DNA from: Patescibacteria group bacterium
Lineage (GTDB): Bacteria > Patescibacteriota > Minisyncoccia > Minisyncoccales > JANBVM01
Direction: 5' to 3'
DNA length: 37,251 nucleotides
NCBI GenBank assembly: GCA_024239015.1
Contig: JANBVM010000006.1
Coordinates: 1 to 37,251 of the forward strand
A model generated the notes under the pieces. That model saw nothing but the letters and a program-made list of their open reading frames with translations, was not told the DNA's origin and searched no databases. Within the stretch, counting starts at the first letter, position 1. Every line of letters starts with the position of its first letter. Positions 14,980-21,957 of the stretch are shown piece by piece. The position numbers and the translations under genes are program-made.

Positions 14980-15492
14980 TTAGTTCAATAATTCATTCAT
15001 CCAATTATCAAAGATCGTAAACATTTTATGCTTTGTTGGCCATTTTCGCTTACTAAATGCAGAAGCAATAGAGGGACCTAAATCCTTCCAAGCTATTCTA
15101 ATATGCTCAGGTACCGTAATTTTATCTTTTTCAGTACTACTACTATGAATACTACTACTTCCTTGATCACCACTACTACTTGTAACACCTGAATTAAACT
15201 CTCTGTCTTCTGTTAAATCAACATCTTTCTCTTTTTCAGTACTACTACTATGAATACTACTACTTCCTTGATCACCACTACTACTGGCCATTGATTTTAC
15301 AATCTTCTGATTTCCTACTTTTTTAACAAGTAGTTGACCTTCTTTCGCCATTGGATTAATAATTTTCCCGATATTTGTCTTACTTAGTTCAAGCTCCTCA
15401 GCAATTGCACCATAAGTGAAATTTTTTGAAGAATTATCCCTTAACAATTCTAAAATCCGATCTTTAGCAGGTTTCTCTGACATTGAGCTCAT
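14980..15492 (-). CDS. Winged-helix DNA-binding protein with duplicated Ser-rich linker, 170 aa
   Basis: Residues 8-60 form a winged helix: RILELLRDN, then YGAIAEELELSKTNIGKIINPM and a wing. The middle holds two exact copies of SSSGDQGSSSIHSSSTEK, encoded by a 56-bp perfect direct repeat. The C-terminal 45 residues (IRIAWKDLGPSIASAF) are a helical domain. This gives a head-linker-tail layout typical of replication-initiator or regulator proteins. Candidate iteron binder. It starts at ATG 15492 and overlaps the next gene's end by 4 bp. Confidence 0.7.
   Translation of the reverse strand: MSSMSEKPAKDRILELLRDNSSKNFTYGAIAEELELSKTNIGKIINPMAKEGQLLVKKVGNQKIVKSMASSSGDQGSSSIHSSSTEKEKDVDLTEDREFNSGVTSSSGDQGSSSIHSSSTEKDKITVPEHIRIAWKDLGPSIASAFSKRKWPTKHKMFTIFDNWMNELLN
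15125..15285 (-). repeat. 56-bp perfect direct repeat inside the winged-helix gene
   Basis: Positions 15125-15180 and 15230-15285 are identical and 105 bp apart, which keeps the frame (35 codons). Perfect identity, even at synonymous sites, implies a recent duplication or active homogenisation. Confidence 0.9.
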
Positions 15493-15701
15493 TTCTTTAC
15501 ACCTTTTTTACCGTTATTTTGAACTGCTTTTAATAAATTATGCATATTGATTCTATCGAAGTTATTTTGGAATTCCTGAACGACCTTCCTATATTTTTCA
15601 TCAAAAGTTATATTTCCTTGAAATAAGCCAAGGGTTATTCGCATAAAATTATCTGCGTCTGATGACCCCACGATTTCAAATTCTTTATTAGTTTTTACCA
15701 A
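15489..15701 (-). CDS. Small hypothetical protein, 70 aa
   Basis: I place the start at TTG 15701, because GAGGTG lies seven bases upstream. A GTG at 15710 would lie inside that site. The protein is helical and mixed-charge (FDEKYRKVVQEFQNNFDRINMHNLL) with no known family. Its stop overlaps the ATG of the winged-helix gene, suggesting the two act together. Confidence 0.6.
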   Translation of the reverse strand: MVKTNKEFEIVGSSDADNFMRITLGLFQGNITFDEKYRKVVQEFQNNFDRINMHNLLKAVQNNGKKGVKK

Positions 15702-15711
15702 TCTTTTCACC

Positions 15712-15879
15712 TCATAAGTTTATTGACAATTTTTTATATCCTTGAGGAATAGAATTTTTTACCTGATTATCTTGGTGTAATTTAAGCTCATCAAAATACC
15801 ATCCTTGGAGTCTTTGCTTTGAATTGTAAATCTCTATTTCAATTTCGAAAACATCTCTAAAATTAAATTTTAAACTCAT
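15712..15879 (-). CDS. Small hypothetical protein, 55 aa
   Basis: This frame starts at an ATG that overlaps the stop of the 69-aa gene (ATGA), with GGGGAGG upstream. It encodes a beta-rich mini-protein (FRDVFEIEIEIYNSKQRLQGW) and ends just before the GAGGTG site of the next gene. The perfect overlaps on both sides are the main support. Confidence 0.6.
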   Translation of the reverse strand: MSLKFNFRDVFEIEIEIYNSKQRLQGWYFDELKLHQDNQVKNSIPQGYKKLSINL

Positions 15880-16085
15880 AATGCTGCCTCCCCGTAATTA
15901 ATGTCTTCATTATCTAAACACAATCGAAAAATCTCAGGATCATCGCAAAAGACTAAATGATCTGTGTGGTGCTGAAATTGACATTTACATTCTGATAGCC
16001 AACACAGACATTTTGAATTTTCAGGAATTTGAGGTCTTTTGCGTTTTTCCCATGTAAGCTTTTGATGATTATAATAATATCCCAT
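15876..16085 (-). CDS. Cys/His-rich mini-protein, 69 aa
   Basis: CLCWLSECKCQFQHHTDH provides four cysteines and three histidines in 18 residues, which suggests a compact metal-binding motif, with two more cysteines later. No family is recognised. ATG start; its stop overlaps the next ATG. Confidence 0.55.
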   Translation of the reverse strand: MGYYYNHQKLTWEKRKRPQIPENSKCLCWLSECKCQFQHHTDHLVFCDDPEIFRLCLDNEDINYGEAAL

Positions 16086-16088
16086 TGC

Positions 16089-16322
16089 TTAGACCTCCAA
16101 ATTCATAACGCTGATTTCCCGTTCAATTTCTTCTTCACTAACTACCTCTCCAGCAATTTCATGTTCTACTGTTTTCAGGCAAAAGAGAAGGCTTTTTTTA
16201 TCTTCAGCATCTCCTTTTTCAAATCCTGTAGATGTACTAATGCAATGAGCCCAATTGGGACAAATTAGACGACAATATTCTACAATAAACGTAATACATT
16301 TTTCATGCATTTTTTTAATCAA
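16089..16322 (-). CDS. Small Cys-containing protein, 77 aa
   Basis: Cysteines at CITFIVEYCRLICPNWAHC, near the N-terminus, suggest metal binding, followed by an acidic helical tail (VSEEEIEREISVM). The start is uncertain: a TTG at 16322 or an ATG four codons later, with GGAG just upstream. It is tightly packed between neighbours. Confidence 0.5.
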   Translation of the reverse strand: MIKKMHEKCITFIVEYCRLICPNWAHCISTSTGFEKGDAEDKKSLLFCLKTVEHEIAGEVVSEEEIEREISVMNLEV

Positions 16323-16327
16323 CTCCT

Positions 16328-16573
16328 TTATGGTAATAAATCATAATCTTTCAAGATAGAATGATCGTAAAGCTTATTCCTCTGCTCTTCCGTTAGAATA
16401 GCTATAAAAGCTTCTAACTTGCCTGTGTTATGAAGAAGTTCAAGTGATTCGGTAAGATTAGTTAGTTTTTCTTCTCGGAAAAATTTCATTTCCTTAAGTT
16501 CTTTTTCAGTAATCCAATCGATTTCATTACCATCAATATCCAAATTATTATTAAGCCAATTTTCTGTTGACAT
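16328..16573 (-). CDS. Small acidic hypothetical protein, 81 aa
   Basis: A mostly helical, acidic protein (NNLDIDGNEIDWITEKELKEM, then LEAFIAILTEEQRNKL) without known motifs. ATG at 16573 directly abuts the stop of the upstream RHH gene, so the two are probably translated together. Confidence 0.55.
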   Translation of the reverse strand: MSTENWLNNNLDIDGNEIDWITEKELKEMKFFREEKLTNLTESLELLHNTGKLEAFIAILTEEQRNKLYDHSILKDYDLLP

Positions 16574-16822
16574 CTATGAACTCTCCTCCGTAATGGTTTC
16601 TATTGGATTTTGATTCTCAGGATTTTTATCAGAATCATAGTTAACACTTAACATACCCAAGAAGTCAGATAATTTCATGTTTGAAGCAACTTTAAGGATC
16701 AGTCTGAGTACTTCAGAATTATTTTTTATACCTGTAGCTTTTTTTATTTTCAGAAATGCCTTATAAATTGGGTCATCAATCTTAAATGGTAATCTTAAAT
16801 CAATAGTCTCTTTGTTTGACAT
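16574..16822 (-). CDS. RHH-like regulator, 82 aa, first gene of the left operon
   Basis: Residues 8-48 have the RHH outline: strand TIDLRLPFKIDDPIYKAFLKI, a turn at ATGIKNNSEV, then VLRLILKVA. The pattern DDPIYKAFLKIKKATG matches the divergent 58-aa protein (NDQPIYDFFIEIKKALG), so the two are paralogues. As the promoter-proximal gene facing the operator at 16867-16958, it probably represses its own transcription and that of its neighbour. The C-terminal tail is acidic. Confidence 0.7.
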   Translation of the reverse strand: MSNKETIDLRLPFKIDDPIYKAFLKIKKATGIKNNSEVLRLILKVASNMKLSDFLGMLSVNYDSDKNPENQNPIETITEESS

Positions 16823-16866
16823 TTTAAATCTCCCTTTTCATTCTTTTTTAGTTAATTATATTGTTT

Positions 16867-16958
16867 TTTATTCTTTTTTATTCGATAGTATACTATAAAT
16901 CTTTTTTATATTTATATGCTTGGATAAAATTGGATAAAAAAGAATAAAAAAGGATAAA
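16867..16958. promoter_or_regulatory. Divergent promoter with phased heptamers and a 12-bp palindrome
   Basis: Between two divergent RHH genes are G(G/A)ATAAA heptamers at 16922, 16932, 16942 and 16952, exactly 10 bp apart. Inverted copies (TTTATTC) end at 16873 and 16883, also 10 bp apart. The perfect palindrome ATAGTATACTAT lies at 16885-16896, and a TATA-like TTTATATTTATATG follows it. This is a typical cooperative RHH operator overlapping a shared promoter region. Confidence 0.7.
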
Positions 16959-16999
16959 CCTTTCAAAAGTTTAAAATTTTCAGAAATTAATTTAATATT

Positions 17000-17176
17000 A
17001 TGACTAAAAAAGAAGAGATGATACGTTTAGTTCTTAATCCTGACAATGATCAACCAATTTATGATTTCTTTATAGAAATCAAAAAGGCGTTAGGGTTAAA
17101 GGTTAATACAGAAGTAGCTAGATATTGCATTAAAAAGGCACATGAACTTATGTTTGAAAATAAAAAAGAAGATTAA
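17000..17176 (+). CDS. RHH-like mini-regulator, 58 aa, plus strand
   Basis: An ATG-started frame on the plus strand opposite to the RHH operon. The sequence NDQPIYDFFIEIKKALGLK, then VARYCIKKAHELMF, has the RHH outline and matches the 82-aa divergent protein in spacing and residues. It is too short and too isolated to be seen by usual size cut-offs. It ends 4 bp before the convergent 70-aa gene. Likely role: a competing or cooperating repressor at the shared operator, as in a bistable switch. Confidence 0.65.
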   Translation: MTKKEEMIRLVLNPDNDQPIYDFFIEIKKALGLKVNTEVARYCIKKAHELMFENKKED

Positions 17177-17179
17177 TAT

Positions 17180-17392
17180 TTAACTAAAAATGGCTTCTCT
17201 ATAAGTTGATTCTTCTAAAGCTTTTACTTCTCTTATTAAAAATTCGGCAATTTCTTCTTCGAGATTTTTATTTTTAATAATTGCACGAGTATTAAAAAAT
17301 TTGTAAACAGCATTAGGTATTTCAATCTCAATTTTTCTTCTACTTGTTTTATGATCCCCTAAATGTTTCTGATTCTTTACACACAAATTCAT
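17180..17392 (-). CDS. Small RHH-like protein, 70 aa
   Basis: A basic stretch (KTSRRKIEIEIPNAVYKFF) forms a beta strand, followed by helices (LEEEIAEFLIREVKALE), giving an RHH outline with an extra basic N-terminus. It is convergent with the 58-aa gene and is preceded on its own strand by two palindromes at 17434-17471. ATG start. Probably a third RHH regulator of the central switch. Confidence 0.6.
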   Translation of the reverse strand: MNLCVKNQKHLGDHKTSRRKIEIEIPNAVYKFFNTRAIIKNKNLEEEIAEFLIREVKALEESTYREAIFS

Positions 17393-17433
17393 TCTTAGCT
17401 CCTGGATTTTTTACCACAAAAGCCATGTGGTTT

Positions 17434-17471
17434 AAATCTTTAGATTTAGATATATTAGTTTCGTCTAATAT
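17434..17471. promoter_or_regulatory. Two adjacent inverted repeats upstream of the 70-aa RHH gene
   Basis: AAATCT-tt-AGATTT (17434-17447) and ATATTAG-tttcgt-CTAATAT (17452-17471) are perfect dyads only four bases apart in the 230-bp gap between the 70-aa gene and the plus-strand membrane gene. Operators for RHH or winged-helix repressors are likely. Neither is followed by a clear T-run. Confidence 0.5.
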
Positions 17472-17534
17472 TTAAGAATTTTGTAATTTAGAAAATTAAT
17501 ACCGTATATTGATATTTCTAAGAGAGGGAGGGGG

Positions 17535-17574
17535 GTGATTGGAAGTAAAAGGAAGCTTTAAAAATAATGTCGGC
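17535..17574 (+). promoter_or_regulatory. 40-bp promoter block, copy 1
   Basis: It contains ATTGGAAGTA, a TATA-like CTTTAAAAAT and ATGTCGG. A second copy at 18931-18970 aligns without gaps at 34 of 40 positions. The block ends about 50 bp before the start of the 425-aa gene. The conserved block plus TATA box suggests a shared, perhaps co-regulated archaeal promoter. Confidence 0.6.
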
Positions 17575-17623
17575 TAGATCATAATGTCGAAAATCTAATT
17601 TAGACAAAAAGATAGATTTTAAA

Positions 17624-18901
17624 ATGGGCTTTAAAATGCAAAAAAAAGGTTTCGTTTTAGGATTCATATTTTTATTTTTCGTGCTGCTTATAGGCTCAAC
17701 TATTCTACCAGCAAAAGCAGAAGTACAATCAAAAACGCTTTTACCTAATCAGTATTGGGGTTTAGGAACAGATTTAGATAGTGGTGATACATTATATTTT
17801 CAAATTACTTCACCTTCTATAGGTGTAAATATATATATCATGAATGATACTCAAATGTCAATTTATCAAAATAATCCCCAGGATTTAGCAACTAATTATA
17901 TATATCAATGGACAGGTTATTATCTATTGACATATTCTTTTATGGCTCCAGATAATCAGCATTATTGGGTTCTTATAATAAATCCAAATGACTCACTAAG
18001 TACATATGTAACTATTGATGCTTATATTGTTAAATCTCTTACTATTACCTCTCCAACGACAATAGATACTATTTTACCAGGATATTTTTATATTACTTGG
18101 ACATCTACAGGAGATATTTCACGTGTTAATATTGAACTATATAAAGCTGGAATGTTTTTAGAAACAATTAGTTTTTTTGACTTTAATGATGGCTCTTGTC
18201 TGTGGTCCATTTCTGATGATCAATATGAAGATGGAAGTTATTATCAGATTAAAATTATAGATTATTATGATGATTCTATATATGATTATACTAATTATTT
18301 CACTATAGAAACAGAAACAAAAACAATTACAATTACTTCACCAACAAGTACAGACACTTTTTTACCTGGACATAATTATATAACTTGGACTACAACTGGC
18401 TCTATTGATTATGTACGAATACGATTATATGATGGTTCTTATTTCTTAGAGACAATAGAATCCAGTGCATATAATGATGGGTCTTATGATTGGTATCTTA
18501 GTTCGTATGATACATACGATGGAAGTAATTATCGTATTGAAATATCTGATTATGATGACAACTTAGTTTATACATTTAGTAATTATTTTTCTATTGAAAT
18601 CGAACAAGGAAGTAATGGAGCTTCTGATGTACATATTCAAATAATTTTTTGGAATGTATTATTATTTATCATAATTCCTGTAGCTGTTATCTTAGCTATT
18701 GCTGTAGTCCTTATTCATAGACGTAGAAGACAAATTCCAGAAGAAATTATACCTATTACAAGAGAGATTTCTGTTAAAGAAGAACCAGTTAAATCGCAAG
18801 AAAGGGAATTACCTAAAATTACCTATTGTTCCTTATGTGGCACAGAAATTTTAGATAAGACAGGTGGTTTTTGCTCTAAATGTGGAGCGTCAATTAAATA
18901 A
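17624..18901 (+). CDS. Secreted-domain membrane protein with two Kre9/KNH-like repeats and a C-terminal zinc ribbon, 425 aa
   Basis: Residues 1-33 are a signal peptide (GFVLGFIFLFFVLLIGSTIL). Two repeats of about 90 residues begin with TITSPT, then YITWT and ETI, and end with YFTIE or YFSIE. These match the Ser/Thr-rich Kre9/KNH-like surface domain. A membrane helix lies at about 342-364, with a basic stop-transfer RRRR. The last 24 residues (CSLC, then CSKC, at 402-420) form a cytoplasmic zinc ribbon. This puts an outside sensing or adhesion domain on an inside metal knuckle. It is on the plus strand, apart from the operons, and is probably cargo or surface exposed. Confidence 0.75.
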   Translation: MGFKMQKKGFVLGFIFLFFVLLIGSTILPAKAEVQSKTLLPNQYWGLGTDLDSGDTLYFQITSPSIGVNIYIMNDTQMSIYQNNPQDLATNYIYQWTGYYLLTYSFMAPDNQHYWVLIINPNDSLSTYVTIDAYIVKSLTITSPTTIDTILPGYFYITWTSTGDISRVNIELYKAGMFLETISFFDFNDGSCLWSISDDQYEDGSYYQIKIIDYYDDSIYDYTNYFTIETETKTITITSPTSTDTFLPGHNYITWTTTGSIDYVRIRLYDGSYFLETIESSAYNDGSYDWYLSSYDTYDGSNYRIEISDYDDNLVYTFSNYFSIEIEQGSNGASDVHIQIIFWNVLLFIIIPVAVILAIAVVLIHRRRRQIPEEIIPITREISVKEEPVKSQERELPKITYCSLCGTEILDKTGGFCSKCGASIK

Positions 18902-18930
18902 TTTCTATCTTTTTTTAATTAGAAATTTAG

Positions 18931-18970
18931 GTCATTGGAAGTAGAAGTAAGGTTTAAAAATTATGTCGGA
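18931..18970 (+). promoter_or_regulatory. 40-bp promoter block, copy 2
   Basis: It aligns gaplessly with 17535-17574 (34 of 40 identical), including the TATA-like TTTAAAAAT and ATGTCGG, and lies about 38 bp before the 129-aa gene. A shared regulator or recent duplication is implied. Confidence 0.6.
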
Positions 18971-19008
18971 AAAGTTACATCATTACTAAAATCAAAAATA
19001 TTAGAGTA

Positions 19009-19398
19009 ATGAAAGAAATGGAATATAAAAATTTGAGAATTTTAAGTATTTTATTGATTGTAGGTAGCAGTTTAGTTTGGTTTGTAATTATGGGACTAAT
19101 TAATAGCATAGGTTTTATAATATATATTCAACACACTGGTTTTTCTCATTGGGAAAGCTTTATGATGATGGAATTAAAAGCTATTCTATGGATTTTTTCT
19201 TCTATGATTTTTGGTGGAATTATAATTGCTTCAATATTATATTTAAGATTAAGAAAGAAAAGATTAACTAAAGTTGAAAAAATAGATAAGATGCCTATAA
19301 GACAAAATCGGGATGTTGGAATTTGTCCTTCCTGTGGTGCTGAAGTTTTAGATAAAACAGGTGATTTCTGCTCTAAATGTGGAGTTTCCTTAAAATAA
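19009..19398 (+). CDS. Two-helix membrane protein with C-terminal zinc ribbon, 129 aa
   Basis: Two membrane segments (about 8-40 and 54-80) precede a basic linker and a zinc ribbon (CPSC, then CSKC, at 106-124). The ribbon is nearly the same as that ending the 425-aa neighbour: both have xVL/ILDKTGxFCSKCG. The two genes share an ancestral C-terminal module and promoter block but differ in the outer part. Likely partners in the same membrane complex or a tandem duplication with shuffling. Confidence 0.65.
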   Translation: MKEMEYKNLRILSILLIVGSSLVWFVIMGLINSIGFIIYIQHTGFSHWESFMMMELKAILWIFSSMIFGGIIIASILYLRLRKKRLTKVEKIDKMPIRQNRDVGICPSCGAEVLDKTGDFCSKCGVSLK

Positions 19399-19828
19399 AT
19401 AATAAAACTTTTTTTATGGCCATCTTGAGATCAAAATTTTACCCGGGTAATTTTTTTCAGGCCCAGGATTTTATAATTATTTTTTCCATTATCTCTTATA
19501 AAGACAGATTTTTTAAAACTTTTTTATCTTGAGATTAATGTCGGCTCAAATTAAATCGTTTTTTCTAAAATTGATATAATAATTATCAATAAAAACTGCT
19601 GAAAATTACGTTTTTTGACACAAAAAAGGTAGATTTTTAGCACTGAGGACAGGTGTACAAAGTACATTTTATGGGTATTAGACAAGTCCCATTTTACATT
19701 TTTTTACCTGAAAACCCATCCCTTCAAAGAAGATCCCAAGGATAGGATAAGGGTAGGGGGTGTCTACTATTAGTTTTCGAAAGATTGAATTTCTAAATCC
19801 TGGTCTTGTAAAAAAGTTTCAGTAGCAG
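19399..19828. other. 430-bp intergenic region with palindromes, no gene seen
   Basis: No coding frame is supported. It holds a T-run after the 129-aa gene, the 12-bp perfect palindrome TTACCCGGGTAA (19439-19450), another ATGTCGGCT (19538-19546) as in the promoter blocks, and a weak ATGGG/CCCAT hairpin followed by T-runs near 19670-19705. The operon ending at 19829 terminates into this region from the other side, so it may be a bidirectional terminator. Confidence 0.5.
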
Positions 19829-21496
19829 CTATATTTTAATTGGTTTTACAGGATAGGATAAATCAATGCTCTTAATTGAAAATATTTCTAGTATATTATC
19901 AAAAATCCCCAAATATGCATAAACTTCTTTTTTATGCCGTTCCTTCTGTTCACGGGCAAATTTTACTTCAGGATAATATTCTTCTCCAAGGATCGCATCA
20001 TAATGCTGTTTATCAACCTTAATATTTTTTAATGAAAAGACAAAAACTTTATTATTTTTGTAAGCAGCAACATCAAATTCTCCATGTGCGCCATTATTTT
20101 CTACTTTATCAAAAACCTCTAAGGATTGTAGATATTTAGTAAACGCATCTTCTAATAATCTTCCTTTAATCCTATTTACTTCACCTTGAACTTTTCTCAC
20201 TACTTCAGAAATACCTGTTTTACCCTTAATAGTCTTATAGGATTTAGCAATTTCATTATACAATAGTTTCTCCTTTGTTGCTTGTGAATAAATTTCAATA
20301 TCCCTTTCAACATTGCGCCAAACACCTTCCTTTTCTATTCTGATAAGATCATAAATATCAAGATCATCGAATCTGAAATCAAATTTAGTTAAATCTTTTT
20401 TAATATGTTGCTCTATTTCTATTTTAGCATGTTCTTTTCGTTTTTCTTCCATCTTTTTCTCATGGACCTTCTTTAATTCTTGCATTCTCTTCTTCCTACT
20501 TTCAATTCGCTTTCTCTTCCGTTTTACTTTGGACCAGGTTTTATTAATTAGCATAGGCATTGTACTTGAGTCCCACTTCACCATTTTATCTCTTTCAGTA
20601 TCAGGGTCAAATTTAGAATTGTATAAATAAATTTCAGGCTCAATCAAATTCTTTTGGTCAACTTTTTCTCTCATACACCATTTAAAAATAGAATTAATAT
20701 CACGTTTAAATCGTTCAAGGTCGATTTGAGCTGAATAATGGCCCCCATGCTTTATGCCATCAACTATGAAGCCATCTTTTCTTTTCTCATATAATTCTTT
20801 AAGCTTTGGATCTTCATCAATATCAAAATAAATCCTTCCAACGGGTTCTTTTCCATCTTTAAAAGAAGGATCATATAATAAACATCTAATTTGCCCAGTT
20901 TCTTTATTTTTACCGGCAGTCTCTAAGTAATATGTAACTAAAATACTGGTTAATTTTCTTGGCGCAATAAAGATAAATGAATTTAGGTGTTTTCTAATTA
21001 TATCAACGATGTTCCCTAAGTTTTCCTGCATGTTCCTTGTTCCTTTACCGTGCTCTTTAGGTGATTCATCGCGAATCATTACATCACCTATATTTAAAAG
21101 AGGTAATTTCATGTTAAATTCACTTGTAGTAAATGAATCTAATAACGCAATTTCCTTTTCCAAAATAATTTTATTCTGATCTATGATCTCATGACCAACT
21201 TTACGGCCAACTGTAGATTTACCAGAATTGGGTTCACCAAATATTATAAGAAGTAGATTAGTCTCATTTATGCTCCTTGTTATTATCGCGTTATGAAGAC
21301 TTTGAGTATAATTACAACTTTTAGAAAATATATGAATTAATTTTGGGTCGCTGTACTTATTATTGAAGGATTTTTCTTTTATCTCATCTTCAAGTCTAAA
21401 ATTCTTACAGAAATCATGAATTTTATACTTCTTTTTTTGCTCTGCTTTAAGATTTGCTTTCGCTCTTGATAATTTTTCTGTATAATCAACGGTCAT
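19829..21496 (-). CDS. P-loop ATPase fused to a PD-(D/E)XK-like nuclease, 555 aa
   Basis: Residues 80-180 contain a Walker A GEPNSGKST (87-95) and a Walker B-like GDVMIRDE (137-144). A Lys/Arg/Glu-rich helical linker spans about 300-380. The C-terminal domain shows the restriction-like nuclease order: RLLEDAF (Glu449), GEFDVA (Asp475) and FSLKN (Ser488-x-Lys490). The second acidic residue of the (D/E)xK motif is replaced by Ser, so activity is uncertain. The ATPase-nuclease architecture suits DNA packaging, translocation or processing. It is the last gene of the 16-kb membrane-protein operon. Confidence 0.7.
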   Translation of the reverse strand: MTVDYTEKLSRAKANLKAEQKKKYKIHDFCKNFRLEDEIKEKSFNNKYSDPKLIHIFSKSCNYTQSLHNAIITRSINETNLLLIIFGEPNSGKSTVGRKVGHEIIDQNKIILEKEIALLDSFTTSEFNMKLPLLNIGDVMIRDESPKEHGKGTRNMQENLGNIVDIIRKHLNSFIFIAPRKLTSILVTYYLETAGKNKETGQIRCLLYDPSFKDGKEPVGRIYFDIDEDPKLKELYEKRKDGFIVDGIKHGGHYSAQIDLERFKRDINSIFKWCMREKVDQKNLIEPEIYLYNSKFDPDTERDKMVKWDSSTMPMLINKTWSKVKRKRKRIESRKKRMQELKKVHEKKMEEKRKEHAKIEIEQHIKKDLTKFDFRFDDLDIYDLIRIEKEGVWRNVERDIEIYSQATKEKLLYNEIAKSYKTIKGKTGISEVVRKVQGEVNRIKGRLLEDAFTKYLQSLEVFDKVENNGAHGEFDVAAYKNNKVFVFSLKNIKVDKQHYDAILGEEYYPEVKFAREQKERHKKEVYAYLGIFDNILEIFSIKSIDLSYPVKPIKI

Positions 21497-21498
21497 TC

Positions 21499-21957
21499 TT
21501 AATCTAACTCAATATCTTCATCATTAGACTTATCATAATCTCTATAAGAAAGTTGAGCTTTATCTAAAATGTAGTCTTCACCCATTCCTTTTAACAGCAT
21601 TTTTTTCTTGGTTTGGTATGAATCTGCTTGATGAAATGTTAATGCCATCTTAAATGAACCCCATGTAAGATTTAACAATTGCCTGATCAATGCAGCACTC
21701 TGATGTGGTAGTTCACACCCTAATTCCACATCCAATAAATTTGAATAATATGTAAACATTGCATTTGCTACTGGATGACCTGTAGTATTCATTAATGCTC
21801 TTAACTGATGCATTCTCCCTTCTTGAGCTAACCCCTTAAAATCATCTTTAGATATTTTTTCTAACTGTGATTTAGTCAGCCTTTCTTCATCAATCGTTTT
21901 CATGGCCAGATTTAAACTGGCTATTGCTCGTTGATTATCTGATTCTTTTGTCATCAA
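21499..21957 (-). CDS. Helical hypothetical protein, 152 aa
   Basis: Almost entirely alpha-helical, without signal or membrane segment. It has an HxLRALMNTTGHPVANAMF stretch and a Gln/His-rich core, and ends in an acidic tail (DKSNDEDIELD). It overlaps the 339-aa gene by 4 bp and lies 2 bp upstream of the ATPase-nuclease gene, so it may be that enzyme's partner or a small cytosolic linker. No family is recognised. Confidence 0.55.
   Translation of the reverse strand: MMTKESDNQRAIASLNLAMKTIDEERLTKSQLEKISKDDFKGLAQEGRMHQLRALMNTTGHPVANAMFTYYSNLLDVELGCELPHQSAALIRQLLNLTWGSFKMALTFHQADSYQTKKKMLLKGMGEDYILDKAQLSYRDYDKSNDEDIELD

Noticed and set aside
19829-21496. Large terminase subunit identification
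   Set aside because: The nuclease part fits a PD-(D/E)XK order rather than the RNase-H-like terminase nuclease, and no small subunit or portal is visible.
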